NCBI RefSeq assembly: GCF_963259705.1
Contig: NC_081844.1
Location: 49,213,501 to 49,277,500, forward strand
Reading direction: 5' to 3'
DNA from: Myotis daubentonii
Lineage: Eukaryota > Chordata > Mammalia > Chiroptera > Vespertilionidae
Length of the DNA stretch: 64,000 bases
Shown here: positions 1-13,004 of the stretch, piece by piece
Position numbering within the stretch: the first letter of the stretch is position 1
How the letters are laid out: each line of letters begins with the position of its first letter
The notes under the pieces: generated by a model
Told to the model about the DNA's origin: nothing
What the model saw: only the letters and a program-made list of their open reading frames with translations
The model's database searches: none
Made by a program: the position numbers and the translations under genes

Positions 1-710
1 ACTTAATGAAAGGAAGATAAAAAATCCAATTAAAATATGGTCAAAGGACCTAAATAGATAGTTTTCAAAAGAGGCCATGCAGAAGGCCAAGAGACATGTG
101 AAAACATGCTCAAAGTCACTAATCATCTGAGAGATGCAAATCAAAACAACAATGAGGTACCATCTCACACCTGTCAGAATGGCTATCATCAACAAATCAA
201 CAACAAGTGCTGGTGAAGATGCAGAGAAAAAGGAACCCTCAGGCACTGCTGGTGGGAATGCAGACTGGTGCAGTCACTGTGAAAAACAGGATGGCGTTTC
301 CTCAAAAAATTAAAAATGGAACTGCCATTTGACCCAATAATACCACTTATAGGAATATATCCCCAAAAAACAGAAACACCAATCAGAAAGGATATATGCA
401 CCCTATGTTCATAGCAGCATAATTTACAATAACTAAGATTTGGAAACAGCCTACATGCCCATCAGCAAATGAGTGGATTAGAAAACTGTGGTAAATCTAC
501 AGAATGGAATATATGTTACTGTAAAAATGAAGGAATTCTTACCATTTGCAACAGCATGGATGGAACTGAAGGGGATTATGCTAAGCAAAATAAGCCAGTC
601 AGAGAAAGGTAAATATCAAATGATCTCACTCATTTGTGGAAAATAAAAAACACCATAAACTGACGAACAAAAATACATACAGGGACAAAGAAGCATCAAA
701 CAGACTGTCC
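1..710 (+). mobile_element. L1 LINE, ORF2 C-terminal end, degraded
   Basis: Sense-strand remnant of the last part of L1 ORF2. It has recognisable L1 wording: the AGACATGTGAAAACATGCTC region, the GGAATATATCCCC block, GCATGGATGGAACTG, and the AAATGATCTCACTCATTTGTGG ending near the ORF2 stop. Stops occur in all frames. The left end runs off the window. The right end stops inside the 3' UTR at about 710, where sequence in the opposite orientation begins. Confidence 0.85.
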
Positions 711-1551
711 ATTTTTAATTAAGTTGTTGTTGTCGAGTTATAAAAGTTCTTTATATATTCTAGATGTTAAATCCATATCAGATGTTTTACAAATATTTCC
801 GACCTGTCCCTGAATAGCCTTTTCACTCTGTTGATAGTGATTTTTTGATTTACAAAAGTGGTGTTTTTTTATGAAATACTATTTATCTATTTTTGTTGTT
901 GCCTGTACTTTTGACATCATATCCAAGATGTCATTGACAGCCAAATCCTATGTCAAATACTTTCCTCTGTGTTTTCCTCAAATAGTTTTATTAGTTTTGC
1001 TCTTACTTCCAGGTCATTGATTTATTTTGAGTTAATATTTGTGTATGGAATAAGGTAAAGCTCTATCTTCTTTTTTTTTAATGTGGATATTCCATTTTCC
1101 CAATATAATTTGTGCAAAAGACTTTTACCCATTGAATGACCTTGACTTTCTTTTTGAACATCATTTGACCATGTATATGAGGACTTACTTCTGGGCTCTC
1201 CATTTTATTCCATATGCCAGTCTTTACACTGGTACCACACTGCTTTGACTGTGGCTTTACAGTAAATTTTAAAATCAGTTAGTGTGGGACCACCAACTTT
1301 GTCCTTTAGTAGCAGGATAAATTTGACTACCCACGGACTCTTGAAATTCTATATGAATTTTTGAATGGATTTTTCTAAATACTTTTCAGACGTTGACAGA
1401 GACTTCATTGCATCTATAGGTAACTTTGTATTATATCAAAATATTAACTATATTAAGTCTTCTAACCCATGAATATGAAATGTCTTGCCGATATATTTTA
1501 AATCTAATATATATGTTACTTCTTTCTTCAAAATATCAGAAATATGTACAG
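711..1551 (-). mobile_element. Old L1 LINE fragment, ORF2 RT region, antisense
   Basis: Reverse-oriented L1 sequence from the reverse-transcriptase part of ORF2. Antisense landmarks include AAGTTCTTTATATATTCTAG, the TTTTGAGTTAATATTTGTGTATGG block, and GGTACCACACTGCTTTGACTG. It is diverged and has no open frame. It forms the left target side of the twin-primed L1 that follows. Confidence 0.8.
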
Positions 1552-1568
1552 GTAAAATTTACAAGTCA
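1552..1568. repeat. Left target-site duplication of the inverted L1
   Basis: 17-bp direct repeat gtaaaatttacaagtca. It matches 3317-3333 at 15 of 17 positions and brackets the L1 pieces. Confidence 0.75.
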
Positions 1569-3316
1569 AATTTCTTTTATTTATTTTTTATTGGATTTAT
1601 TGGGGTGACAACTATAATAATAAAAGCATAATATGCTAATTAGAACAGGTGTCCTTCCAGACATCCTTCTGGATGACCTTCCAGACAAAGCCAGGGCTGC
1701 GAGGGAAGCCCAGAGGCTGGAGGGAAGCCCAGGTCTGGGTGCCAGAGGGAAGCCGGTGCTGGCAGCTGGGGGAAGAAAGGCCTACTCTTGCATGAATTTT
1801 GTGCATCGGGCCTCTAGTTGGTTAATAAAATTATACAAGTTTCAGGTGCAGAATTCTACAATACATCATCTGTAAGTGTATTGTGTGTTTACCACCCCAA
1901 GTCAAGTCTCCTTCCACTACCCTTTAGCTTCTTTTAGTTTCCACCACCACCCCTTCCCTCTGGCAATCACCATACTGTTGTCTGTGTCCATAAGTCTCTT
2001 TTTTTTTCTTTGCTTAATCCATCACCTTTCTTACCCATTCCACAACTCCTTCTCCTCTAACAGCTGTCAGTCCATTCTCTGTATCTGTGAGCCTGTCTCC
2101 TCTTTGTTATTTTATTTTGTTTATTAGATTCTATATATAACTGAAATCATGTGGTACTTGGCTTTCTCTGACTGGCTTATTTAACTTAACATAATACACT
2201 TTAGGTCCATCCATGCTGTTGCAACAGGTAAGATCTCCTTTTTTTACAGCTAAATGGTGTTCCATGGTGTAAATGTACCATAGCTTTTTTATCCACTCGA
2301 CTACTAATATAGACACTTGTGCTGCTTCCAAATCTTGGCTATTGAAAATAACTCTGCAATGAACATAGGGATGCATATATTCTTTCAAATTGGTGTTTCA
2401 GGTTTCTTTGGATATATTCAGATAAGTGGAATTTCTAGATCATAAGGAACTTCCATATTTAATGTTTGAGATTGCCTGATATCAAACTATGCTATAAGGC
2501 CTTAGTAATAAAAATAGCATGGTACTGGCATAAAAGAAGACCTATACATCAATGGAAAATAACAGAGCCCAGAAATAAATCCACACCTTTTAGTCAATAT
2601 TTGACAAAGGAGGCAAAAACATACAATGGGGTAAATATAGTCTATTCAATAAATGGTGTTGGAAGAACTTGACAGATACGGGCAAAAAAAAAAAAATGAA
2701 ACTAGATTACTTTCTTATACCATATACAAAAATAAACTCAAAACAGATTAAAGACTCAAGTGTTAGACTAGAAACCATAAAAATCCTAGAAGAAAACATT
2801 GGTAGTAAAATCTCAGACATTTCTCATAACAATTTTTTTTTCTGATATATCACCTCACACAAGGGAAACAAAAGAAAAAATAAACAGGACTGGGTCAATC
2901 TAAAACATTTTTTGTGCAGCCAAGGAAACCATAAACAAAATGAAAAGACAACCCACTGAATGGGAGAACATATTCACAGATACATCTAAAGATACCTAAA
3001 ACTCAACACCAAAAAAATAAGCAACCCAATTAAAAATGGGCAAAGGACCTGAAAAGATACTTCTCTAAAGAGGGCATACAGATGGTAAATAGACACATGA
3101 AAAAAGATGCTCAATGTCACTAACCATCAGAGGAATGCAAAATAAAACTACGAGATATCATCTGACACCTGAGAGAATGGCTATCATGAATAAATCAACA
3201 AACAGCAAATGTTGGCAAGGATGTGGAGAAAAGGGAACCCTCCTGCACTGTTGTGGGAATGCAGGTTGATACAGCCACTGTGGAAAGCAGTATGGAGGTA
3301 CTCTGTTTTCAGAACT
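1569..3316 (-). mobile_element. 5'-inverted (twin-primed) L1 insertion, holding a Helitron
   Basis: One L1 insertion in minus orientation. Its 3' end (T-rich, about 1569-1590) through the ORF2 C-terminus is antisense up to about 2465. From about 2471 the adjoining upstream ORF2 part appears in sense orientation, up to about 3300. The two halves meet in the consensus near the GTGGAAAGCAGTATGGAG block, which is what twin-priming inversion produces. Flanking 17-bp repeats match at 15 of 17 positions: gtaaaatttacaagtca (1552-1568) and gtaaattttacaggtca (3317-3333). A Helitron at 1611-1817 splits it. Confidence 0.85.
1611..1817 (+). mobile_element. Helibat-type non-autonomous Helitron (207 bp)
   Basis: Short Helitron with a degenerate 5' end (actataataataaaag, normally TCCTATATAATAAAAG), the conserved GCTAATTAGA segment, the 3' hairpin tgcatgaattttgtgca, and the terminal GGGCCTCTAG. 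The host L1 reads through cleanly if it is removed (...gggtgaca|ttggttaat...), giving the A|T target and no duplication expected of Helitrons. No Rep/Hel coding is present. Confidence 0.88.
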
Positions 3317-3333
3317 GTAAATTTTACAGGTCA
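3317..3333. repeat. Right target-site duplication of the inverted L1
   Basis: gtaaattttacaggtca, partner of 1552-1568. It lies directly after the sense-oriented L1 half. Confidence 0.75.
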
Positions 3334-5828
3334 TTCCTTACACTGATAGATGAGTTAATAAGACTCACAAGATTTTCAAAATGAAGAAATATGCAGTTGC
3401 ATCTATCATGGTGGTTTAGCTGAAACTTACCTTTTTTAAGTAGCAGATTTTTTTAAATAGAACTTGCTTCTTTTATCCTTGTAGTAGAATATAATTTGTA
3501 AATTTAACTTGCTTAGATTGGGACAAGTTCAGAACCATTAAGCCTCTTTTGCTCAACAAGGTAGAAATTCTACCACTAGTATAAGAACATAACAAATATA
3601 AGTTTTTTATTATTAAATATTGTCTTCTTTCACGAATAGATGATTTTTTCACATTATAACAAGAGTAGTAAAAACATATGGTCAGGGATCTGTAAGGAAT
3701 GAGCATATCCTGTGTAGACTTTTTTAGATAGTAATACTGTATGAGAATCCTATACAATTTGTTTAAGAAATCAGAAAATCTCTGACTATGATATTTTATG
3801 CATGTGACTACTACATATAGATTTAACGGTCCATTGAACTGATAGAGTCAAAGTTGACACAATTTGTAACTTCCTCAACTATTATCAAGTTGGGTTATAT
3901 TTCTTATAACATAATAAGATGAATTAGCAACAATCATAATATAACTCCATCCCTAATTTATCTCTTTCTATTTATAAAAATGTGATAAAAGGTGAAAATA
4001 AGTATACCAAATTCCACATTACACACAAACATTCATATAACATCTGGTAACCAAGCAAGTGGTTTCTATTAGGGAGGTGACATGAGGCATTAATTCTCCT
4101 CTAACTACTTGAGGTCTCTCGTAGATGCTACAAGAAACCTAACAGCTGATAATGATCTAATTGGCATAGGTCAGTTCTTAGCATTCTGAAATTATCTCTC
4201 AATTAAAATAATATTTAAAAAATGATAAAACTGTTCATAAAACTTTTTCAGTTCAAATCCACTAACACTTTTAGAGCTACATATCTTCTAAAAATAAGGA
4301 TACTGTTTCAACTGATATTGCTTCTGTGGAAGCAGTTATATGCTATTATAATCAAATATTTATACTTTTGGGTATTAGTATTTCATAAATAGCTGTCCCT
4401 GTGTGAAAAAAAAATGGTAAAAGGCCAAGTAACACAATTATAAAATGAGAATTACAAAATGAGTTTTAGGGACAGGGAATATCAGATGCAATGTTTTTTT
4501 GCTTTACTGGAGTCAGCAACAGCAAGAGTGAGTAGTTTATGGAGAAAAAAAATGCAATTCTTTGCTAAAAGGGTAAAAAGGTGACTGTAAGCCTTGATTT
4601 TGAGGAATAATTTCAATTAGAGTTGATAAAATCTACTATCTCCCTGAACTATCATAATATCTCAAAAATCCTTAGATTTCAGCAAGTGACAACTTGACAA
4701 GTCAAGTTTGAAATAAAAATGAGGAAAATGTTCAAAATCCCAAAATATTGAAAAATACTGACTGAAGGGGAAGTGTAGTCTCACATAAAAATCTTTTCAG
4801 GTGCTATTTCATATACCTATAACTAAATGTGAAAATGTGTGACTTTTAAAGTTATAAAAACTGGAAATGCAGTGCTAATATAAAACCTTTTGTAGCATGA
4901 TAGTATAGCAAAGCTGTTTAATTACAATATGGGGTGATAAAAGCAAGTGAATATTTATAGGCAATGGTGTTTATAGCACTTTTGTCTGTTGTTTAAACAT
5001 AGTTCAAAGGTGTTAAAATGTTTAATTTTACATTTTTAGTTGAATGTCAAAATGTCTGCAAAGGACAGGATAATAATCTACACCTTTAATGAGACTTCAC
5101 AGAAATGATATTCTTTATATAAGAAATGTGTCAACCCATAAAGGAGGAAAAACACTACATTCAATATAGAGCAAGATAAACTGATCTCAAAAGAAAATGT
5201 TACTACTTTGTATACTGGGGAGTTGACACCTATTACTTTTCAGAATGTTAATATAGACAGGTTTATAAAAGATGATTGTAGTAAATAAAATGTGTCAATG
5301 GAAATATGATGAGTGCATATACCATTAAGCACAATAACTGGTTCTGATCTTCACTTTGTTCAACTAATTTAGTTTACCATTTCCGTTTTCATTTTTCATC
5401 GGTAAGGAAATAAATTAAATTTTTCTTACTTGAGTTACTCAAAAATTTTGCAACAAAGTGCTCAAAACTAATTTTCATTAACAAAAACCTACTGCATCAC
5501 ACATGTAAGGTTTTCTACTATAATAATATGTTATGTAAAGATTTCTAGAGATAATGAGAATACTCTTTTTCGTTTTAGTTTGGACAAAGCAAGAATTGTT
5601 TTCACTAAACTTATTTAGATATCTTCTTGTTAAACCACAGCAAACTTGTTGATAGGATATTACTAATACTAACTTTGCATGGAGAAATATATATATTCCA
5701 ATATTTTTTTCTAGAAATTATCAGTCTTGCCATTCATCAAGCATTTTGTGTATTTTCTCTTAAATATTTCTTAAATCCATACCCTCTTATTTACCTAACT
5801 ATTTTTTTTCAGTCTCTCAAAATGTATC
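3334..5828. other. Intronic sequence without recognised features
   Basis: About 2.5 kb of AT-rich, apparently unique FSTL5 intron. I see no exon, no RNA gene and no recognisable repeat. The open frames are short and have no recognisable domains. Confidence 0.6.
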
Positions 5829-6155
5829 ACCTAGAGCAGCGGTTCTCGACCTGTGGGTCGTGACCCCTTTGGGAGTCGAAGGACCCTTTCACAGGGGTGG
5901 CCTAAGACCATCGGAAAACACATATGTAATTACATATTGTTTTTGTGATTAATCACTATGCTTTAATTATGTTCAATTTGTAACAATGAAAATACATCCT
6001 GCATATCAGATATTTACATTACGATTCATAGCAGTAGAAAAATTACAGTTATGAAGTAGCAACAAAAATAATTTTATGGTTGGGGGTCACCACAACATGA
6101 GGAACTGTATTAAAGGGTCGCGGCATTAGGAAGGTTGAGAACCACTGACCTAGAG
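5829..6155 (+). mobile_element. SPIN-like hAT transposon with 8-bp target duplication
   Basis: The element itself is 5837-6147 (311 bp). Its terminal inverted repeats are CAGCGGTTCTC at the left and GAGAACCACTG at the right. Perfect 8-bp duplications acctagag flank it (5829-5836 and 6148-6155), as hAT transposases make. The interior contains the stretches gggtcgtgacccctttgg, attaatcactatgctttaat, acatgaggaactgtatt and aaagggtcgcggcatta, which I know from SPIN ('space invader') elements shared by bats, bushbabies, tenrecs, opossum, frogs and lizards. It is non-autonomous, with no transposase. The low decay of the termini suggests tens of millions of years at most. Strand is arbitrary. Confidence 0.88.
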
Positions 6156-6700
6156 TATCGTAGACTGGAGTCAGTGGTGCTGGTGGTAGGGCTAGGACTT
6201 GTAGACACATTTGCAATATCTATGGTGCAAAGGTTCCCATTAATGGGACCATTCCCAGTTTCTAATGTGACATCAATTTGATAGCAAAATTCCTGAAATT
6301 TAATCAACTCTAATGCTCCACTGATTGCAGTGACCTCCTGTTGTTGCTACTTCTGATCTTGCTTCATCAGAAAATGTTCTACACATGTAAACTGAAGACA
6401 TGGGTATATATTACTTAAATTATCCATAGCTAATGCAACATTTTGGAGATACCAAAATAAAGTGGCATTAAGTACATTTTATTGGACTCTGCTTTTAAAA
6501 TACACATTTATGTTGAGGGTATATTAGATTATTACAATTACCTATAAGTGTGTATTTTTCTGGTTAACTGAAAAACAGAAATGAACATAAGAATCATATT
6601 ATGTTATTTATTTACAACTAGAATATGTGTTTGGCCTCATATTTAAAATAATTAAAATAAAATTGTAGATACACTTTTTTTCTTACCTCTGTAATATTAT
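6156..6700. other. Intronic sequence without recognised features
   Basis: AT-rich unique-looking intron. A 65-codon minus-strand open frame overlaps the transposon end and has no coding features. Confidence 0.6.
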
Positions 6701-6935
6701 ACCATCCAAGATGGAAGCCGGTATGTGGCTATGAAACATTTGAAATGTGGTTAGTCTAAATTGAAATGTGCTGTAAGTGTAAAATATATACTGATTTCAA
6801 AACTTGATAGGAAAAACTGTCAATTATTTTCTTAATTTTACATTGATTGTATGTTGTGATAATATTTTTGTATACATTAGGATAAATAAATGTTGTTAAA
6901 GTCAATTTCACTTGCTTCTTTTCTTTTTTAACTAC
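6701..6935. repeat. Probable ancient MER-class DNA transposon remnant
   Basis: Contains the wording of an old placental-mammal DNA-transposon repeat: tatgtggctatgaaacattt, gaaatgtg repeated, then ggataaataaatgttgtta and caatttcacttgcttctttt. It is heavily diverged with no clear termini. I am not sure of the family name. Confidence 0.45.
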
Positions 6936-7520
6936 TGCTATAACATTAAAAATTATTAGGATGATTAATATTTTTGCTTGTATTCAATTTTAAGTGGGCA
7001 GGGCTAATATTTAAGGAGATAAATGATGGCTTGGGAATAGTAATAAATTGAGTGTTACAATCAGCAAATAATAATTTTACAATTTTAGTATCTTCACACA
7101 ATTTAAGCCTTTAAAAATATGTTAAACTATATTGATGCTGAGATATGTTACCAATATTTAATTAATTGATATTATGTAGAATTATAATAAGTCTTAAAGA
7201 TATAAAAATAATATAGTTATAATTTCATAAAATATGTGTGTATATATCTATCAATATATATCAAAGTAATTATAACTGAATGATAGAATTATATTCATTC
7301 TTAATTTTTCTTTTATGCCTTCTTTTTTAAACTTCTACTATAATTAAAATATATAGACATTGTTAAAAGTGATATGGAATTATGGCTGAACTTTTATTCA
7401 TATGTGAGTTGGCTTAAATTGATGAAAATTTATATCCCTTGTTTGATTTATTTCATTTTTTCAACAAGACCGAATAGAACAAATTAATATTAGATATTCA
7501 ACTTAAATCTTATTTGTATA
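6936..7520. other. Intronic sequence without recognised features
   Basis: Very AT-rich intron, including a run of ATATAT-like low complexity around 7230-7265. Nothing else is seen. Confidence 0.6.
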
Positions 7521-7690
7521 CTAGAGGCCCGATGCATGAAATTCGTGCAAGAGGCTCGACCCTCACAGCAGCAGCGGTTTGCTTTAGCCCTCACAGCCCC
7601 GGCTTAGTCCAGAAGGTCATCTGGAAGGTTGTGCGGAAGGTCCTTCAGCTGTCCGGTCTAATTAGCATATTACGGTTTTATTATTATAGA
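7521..7690 (-). mobile_element. Helibat-type non-autonomous Helitron (170 bp)
   Basis: In plus orientation it begins CTAGAGGCCC (the 3' terminus reversed), followed by the hairpin gatgcatgaaattcgtgc. It ends ATTAGCATATTACGG and TTATTATAGA (the 5' terminus reversed). The flanks are A at 7520 and T at 7691, the A|T target of Helitrons. It contains the CCAGAAGGTCATCTGGAAGG motif also seen in the copy at 26606-27010. Confidence 0.9.
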
Positions 7691-9823
7691 TGCTTTTGAT
7701 AAGGCCTATTTAAAGCCTCATGTTTCATATGATTACACCTATCTAACTTCTCTGTAAAAGTGGTAGAACTCTTTGAACTGAGAAAACAGACCTTTATTAT
7801 GGTTAAAATAAAAACAGCAAGGAGAATAATAACTATGTAGTAAAGTAAATTTAGCAAAAGTGTATTTTCTAAGTGCTAGCTTCCAAATTCTTGAATTTAA
7901 AAAGTTTTAAAAGAGTAGTAGCTTACATGTATATAATTATTTTATATTATATGTTTTAAAAACACTTGATTTTATATTTCATAAGTATTCCTTAGTAAAT
8001 ACATGCCTCCCTAAAGGATCACTTGACAGAGAAGAATCTTATAAACATTCAACTGAAAAATGTAAATGAAATGCATTTTCTCAAACTAACCTAGAGAAGG
8101 AAATTCAGAAAAACAGCTACTAATTAGTAGATGATATACATGATATATTACATTCAAATTGCCTTGAATTGCTGAACAATATTTGGCTAGTTCAAATTTA
8201 AATCCCAATAGTGGAAATTCAGTTTGGAAATTTGAGATGTTTAAAGTGAACCGAAGGCTTTGTTAAGGTGCGGTGACTTTGTGACGCCCAAATGACTTAG
8301 TTGCGGGGCAGCAGTGTAGCTGGGGACCTCCACAGTGAAGTCATTATGAACTAGATGTACTCAAGGCAGGGTTTCAGAACCACTCAAGAACAATGCAAGG
8401 CTCGATTCAAGGAGTTTCTGAGAAATTGGTATAAAGAACCTGGGGTTAAAAAAGTGAAAGTACCTATGAATTACAAAAAATGATTTTGAGAGTCCAAAAA
8501 TAGCCTCAGGCAAACTTTATCCCCAAATATTACACTGAAATGAGGCAAAAGTAGTTTTAAGTCAGATGCACTAAGTTGTGATTGACAAGATATGGTACCG
8601 TGTATAAAATAAGAACGATTGATCAATTCCCATTTTATTGCTTTTGCTTTTTAAAAAAATTTGATTTCATTTTGTGTCAGAAGAATCCTTACTCTCCGTA
8701 TCTATATAACAAAAAGAGTCAATACCTTAAGAAATAAAATGTTTCACTTGAAATAAAAGAGAAATTGAAATATCTGATTGTGTCTGCTATTAGGAGTTAC
8801 AAGTAGTTAGATCAGCAAATAAAATTTTCCAGTGGGAGATCATTGTGTGAAGAACACCAGAGGTTTCAGGCAAAACGAAACATAATGGCACGCCAGCTAC
8901 AACAGATTATAGTAATCTCAACAGCGGGGAGGACAGGATCATCTTAAAATGGGACACATTTAAGACGTTTTGTCTTTTTTTATGTAGTTCAAATTGGTAC
9001 TGCCTTACCAGTTTCCTTTCCATTAACTGTGAGTGTTTAAAAGTATTTAATCTTGTTTAGGACCCAAACACCATCCTTTGGAACACTTGTCTACAGGCTG
9101 GGCCTCAATAATCATCTTTTGGAGACTCCCTTCCCAATAAGGTATACAAAACCTGGATATAGTAACAGTAACATAGCTTGGAATTTACCTGTAAGCCAGT
9201 GGTACTGAGCTGTATTTACCAAAACTGTCAGGCCCCATCTATAAAGTCTAATGCAGAAAATAATTACACAAACAAATATGTCAATTAATTTTGTAATCAA
9301 ACACTATAGTGGAGCTATTTTTCCAATGGGCCAATTAAACTTCCTGCAAGGCTTCATACTGAAATGATTTGTGCATTTTTAATTAAATAAGTAGCTATAT
9401 CAATGTCTAATACAGCATTTCCAAAATCAGTGTGGAATTTTTAATGGAGCTAAAAAAAATAGAATATTACCAGCATTGTTGAAATCCTCCTCTCACCTGT
9501 GTCTCCACCCCATCTTCCTTCACCTCTCCCAAAGGCAACTATCATATTAACTACTACAACCACAGATGAGTTTTACTTATTTTGGATTTTTTCTAAATAT
9601 ACTGTATACTTGCTGTATACTTACTTATGTGCTCTGCTTCTTTGCTCAGCATAATTTTCCCACAACTTGTCAGCTCTAACCTCTCAACCACCGATACATT
9701 TGCTTCTAACTCTACATCTCTCCTGAAAATGCTGTGAGCAAAGTCACCAATGACTTCCTTCTGCTATATCCAGTTGCCAAGCATTTGTACTAAACTTTGT
9801 TTTGAACTCAGCCTTAGATTATT
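7691..9823. other. Intronic sequence without recognised features
   Basis: Unique-looking intron. A moderately GC-richer patch at about 8255-8400 has no open frame or repeat signature that I recognise. Confidence 0.55.
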
Positions 9824-9838
9824 GGTCAATAGTTTCTT

Positions 9839-10019
9839 TTTTAATTCTTTAGAGATAGAAACATCAATGATGAGAGAGAATCACTGATCAGCTGCCTCCT
9901 GCACAGCCCCTACTGGGGATCGAGCCCGCAACCCAGCATGTGCCTTGGCCAGGATCAAACCTGGGACCCTTCAGTCTGCAGGCCAATGCTCTATCCACTG
10001 AGGCAAACCGGCTAGGGCT
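9839..10019 (-). mobile_element. VES-type tRNA-derived SINE
   Basis: Reverse-oriented vesper-bat SINE. The minus strand has the tRNA-like head (ctagccggtttgcctcagtg), a decayed B-box area, the GATCCCCAGTAGG block, and the tail unit tctctcatcattgatgtttc. It is flanked by ggtcaatagtttctt (9824-9838) and ggtcagtagtttctt (10020-10034), a 14/15 target duplication. Confidence 0.92.
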
Positions 10020-10201
10020 GGTCAGTAGTTTCTTACTAAAATTTTATAATGATGTATTCCTTTGGCTTTCTCCCTACCTCTTTAAGTGTTTTGCTGTTCA
10101 GTTTTAGTTTAGTTTTCTTTTGTCCATCTCTTTCTCTTTACATACTCCCCTTATATAACCCACTTCTTATCAGATAATCAAATTTTAACTGCATGTTTCA
10201 T

Positions 10202-10412
10202 TATTTTTTAATCCTCATCTGAGGATATGTGTTTATTGATTTGAGAGAGAGAGAGAAACACTTATGTGAAAGAGAAGCATCAGCTGCCTCCTGCACACGC
10301 CCTGACTGAGGATCAAACCGCAACCTAGGTATGTGCACTAACGGAGAATAGAACTGCCACCTTTAGGTGTACAGGACGCCATTCCAACCAGCTGAGTCAC
10401 ACTGGCCAGGGC
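10202..10412 (-). mobile_element. VES-type SINE, more diverged copy
   Basis: Reverse-oriented SINE with the GGCCAGTGTGACTCAGCTGG head at its right end and the GCAGGAGGCAGCTGATGC segment in the middle. It is flanked by catgtttcat at 10192-10201 and 10413-10422. It is more decayed than the neighbour at 9839, so it inserted earlier. Confidence 0.85.
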
Positions 10413-10422
10413 CATGTTTCAT

Positions 10423-13004
10423 ATTTCTATATGTCACCAAAGCTCTCACTTGAACTCTAAGCCGCAATATCATCTTATTCAGAAAGGGGGGAAAAAGCTA
10501 TTTCATAAAAAATTTATGTCATAGTATAATTAACAGTTGAAATGTGCTGTTTGTGTTTTGTTTTTTTTTTTACCATTAATGCTTTCCTGTTTGCAAATTA
10601 CCGGTTATTTTACTTTCTTCTATTTTACACTGTGGCAGAAAGAATAAAAATGTGAAACTCAGGAAACCTGCCTATCATTTTATCTACCAGTAAATCAAGA
10701 TACATTTCTTAACTATACTGGCCTTGGTCTATTCTAATAGATATTCTTTTAGGGATTTTCAAGTTTCTGGACTTTCTTTTTAGGAATTGTCTGGGAGAAT
10801 GCATTCTGGATGTAGAAGATGATTACTCTTTACTCTTCCTATATCTGTCGTTTTTACCACTATCTGCCTAAGATGATATATTCCTAAAGGAAAGGAGTTT
10901 TATCTTTTTAAGTTACTTTAACTATCACAATACTCTACACACATAGGTACTTAATATATAATTTCTGAATAGATTGATTTCTCACTATTGTTATACATTT
11001 TTTATTCATGGCACTACCTGAAATTTTATAATAGAGTGACTTTTTAAAACCATGTCTTTATACAAAGTCTGTCACTGACCTTCACAATGTAGTTTTAGTT
11101 GTAAAGTGCTATAACAGATGGAAAGAAAGAAATAGGTATATATTTTCTATTCAAATTTAAATAAAATACTTTTTTGCTAATAAGGACAAATCCATACAAG
11201 TTAGTTTGCTATCTCTGAAGGGTCATTGTGTAGCTTCATAATAATTTTAAACAAGGATGTAACACTGAAAATATAACAGCTTTCTAGAAAACTGCTTGGT
11301 GAGACCACAGGAATATTAAAATATCTCATATAATTCCAGCATTGCTTAAAAAACATTGTCTTTTCTAAATAATTATGTGAACATCATTTTATCATTATTA
11401 AGAGACAGTTTTGTGATTATCCAAAGAAAAGGCTCATAATATGATTGCTGATTACAAGAGTTTCATTACCTTGTAATATCTTTGTGACTCAGAATATTAA
11501 AAATGTAGACCTTTTGTGTTACATAGATATTTGACCTAATGGCAGAATCATTACAATATTCATTAAATTCATTTCATTTACTATAAATAATTACCATAAA
11601 ATGGTAACCATGTTAAATAGTTAACAAAGTCCTACAGTTTTCTCTCCAAATCAATAGTTCCCTAAGACAACGTGGCTCCTTTTTAACAACATTTTGCTAT
11701 TTCTCTATTGAGCACTTTTATTGAGGACTCAGGTTTCTGAATTGCAGAATTTGATTTACCAGAACAATATACTGACTACCTTGCTTTCCTTAGCAATTTC
11801 AAACCATATCTCCCTAAACAGTATTATTTTTTCTCATGATAGGTGCAAGCAGCAAGATTCTAGGCAAGATTCTTATTTACTGATAGTGCCAGGGATCATT
11901 ATTCAGTCTTGGCTGTGCTGTCATAAAAATAACATATTATTCACACTCATTTTAATTGTGTGATTATTTTTTAGTATCCAGCTCCACCATTCCACTATCA
12001 ACAATAAGTATATTTTGAATAAAAAAAAACCCTACACAAATATATACATTTAATTATCTTATAGAGGCTTAATGAATTATATAACATTAAAAATATTTTC
12101 TGCTATTGCTACATATTTCAACTACTGTTATTTAATCATAGCCATGTATTTTCATAGAGGGGTGGTTTATAGGAGTTGATAGATTAGACTGAATGCTTAA
12201 TAAGTATGTAAATAGTAATAATAATTTATACATTAATGTAGAATTTAGACCTTAAACAGATCTTGCAGTTGAACTAGTTTCTACTAGTAAATACACTGGT
12301 ATGTCATGTGCTTCAGCTTTTATTTATGTTATTCTTTGTGTCTATTTCCCATCTCTCATCTCCTAAAGTCCAAATCCATTCATCCTGCAGACTAATTCAC
12401 TTGCTACCATCTTCATAAATCCCCTTGATTCCCAAAGCTAGAGATTGTATCCTCAATTCACTTAATAGCTTTTGCAGGCCTCTCTATGACATCTATCCCT
12501 TCTATCTTGCATAATATAATATGCTATATATCATATAATTATATTCTATTATATATAATTTCTCCCCTGATGAGCCATATCTTCTTCCTGCCACCCTGAG
12601 TACACAAAACAATGTTTACTACAGAGTGGAGATTAATGAAAAATACACAGACTTCATAATTAGTTTGACTTGGGTTTGATTATAAACTCAGCCACTTAGG
12701 TGTTAAGTTTTCCATGTTTAAGTTTATTCACATAAACATGGAATAAAGATGAAGCTTTCTTGTTTTATGTAAAATGTAGTCTAGCCTTCAGTACAATTTT
12801 AAAGGATAACTGTTTACTGGGTCATCTCCTCTTGTATTCTGCCTTGTCGTTTAAAATGGAAATGCAAGTTAATTAAAACTTAAGAACATAGTGATATCTT
12901 GCCTTACAGTTTGTAATGTGCAACTGTTTCACAAATATTAATTTGATTGTATCTAGTATTACATAAAATATAATTCACTGTGTTAATATAAAATTATTAT
13001 ATGA
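10423..13004. other. Mostly unique intron
   Basis: About 2.6 kb of AT-rich intron. A possible MIR piece is listed at 12605-12720, and AT-repeat low complexity lies at about 12510-12560. No exon or RNA gene is seen. Confidence 0.55.
12605..12720 (+). repeat. Possible MIR SINE fragment
   Basis: Weak MIR-like wording: the cagacttcataattagtttg head, then gacttgggtttgattataa and ctcagccacttaggtgt, which mirror the MIR 'tgggttcgaatcc...ctgccactta' core. Confidence 0.45.
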
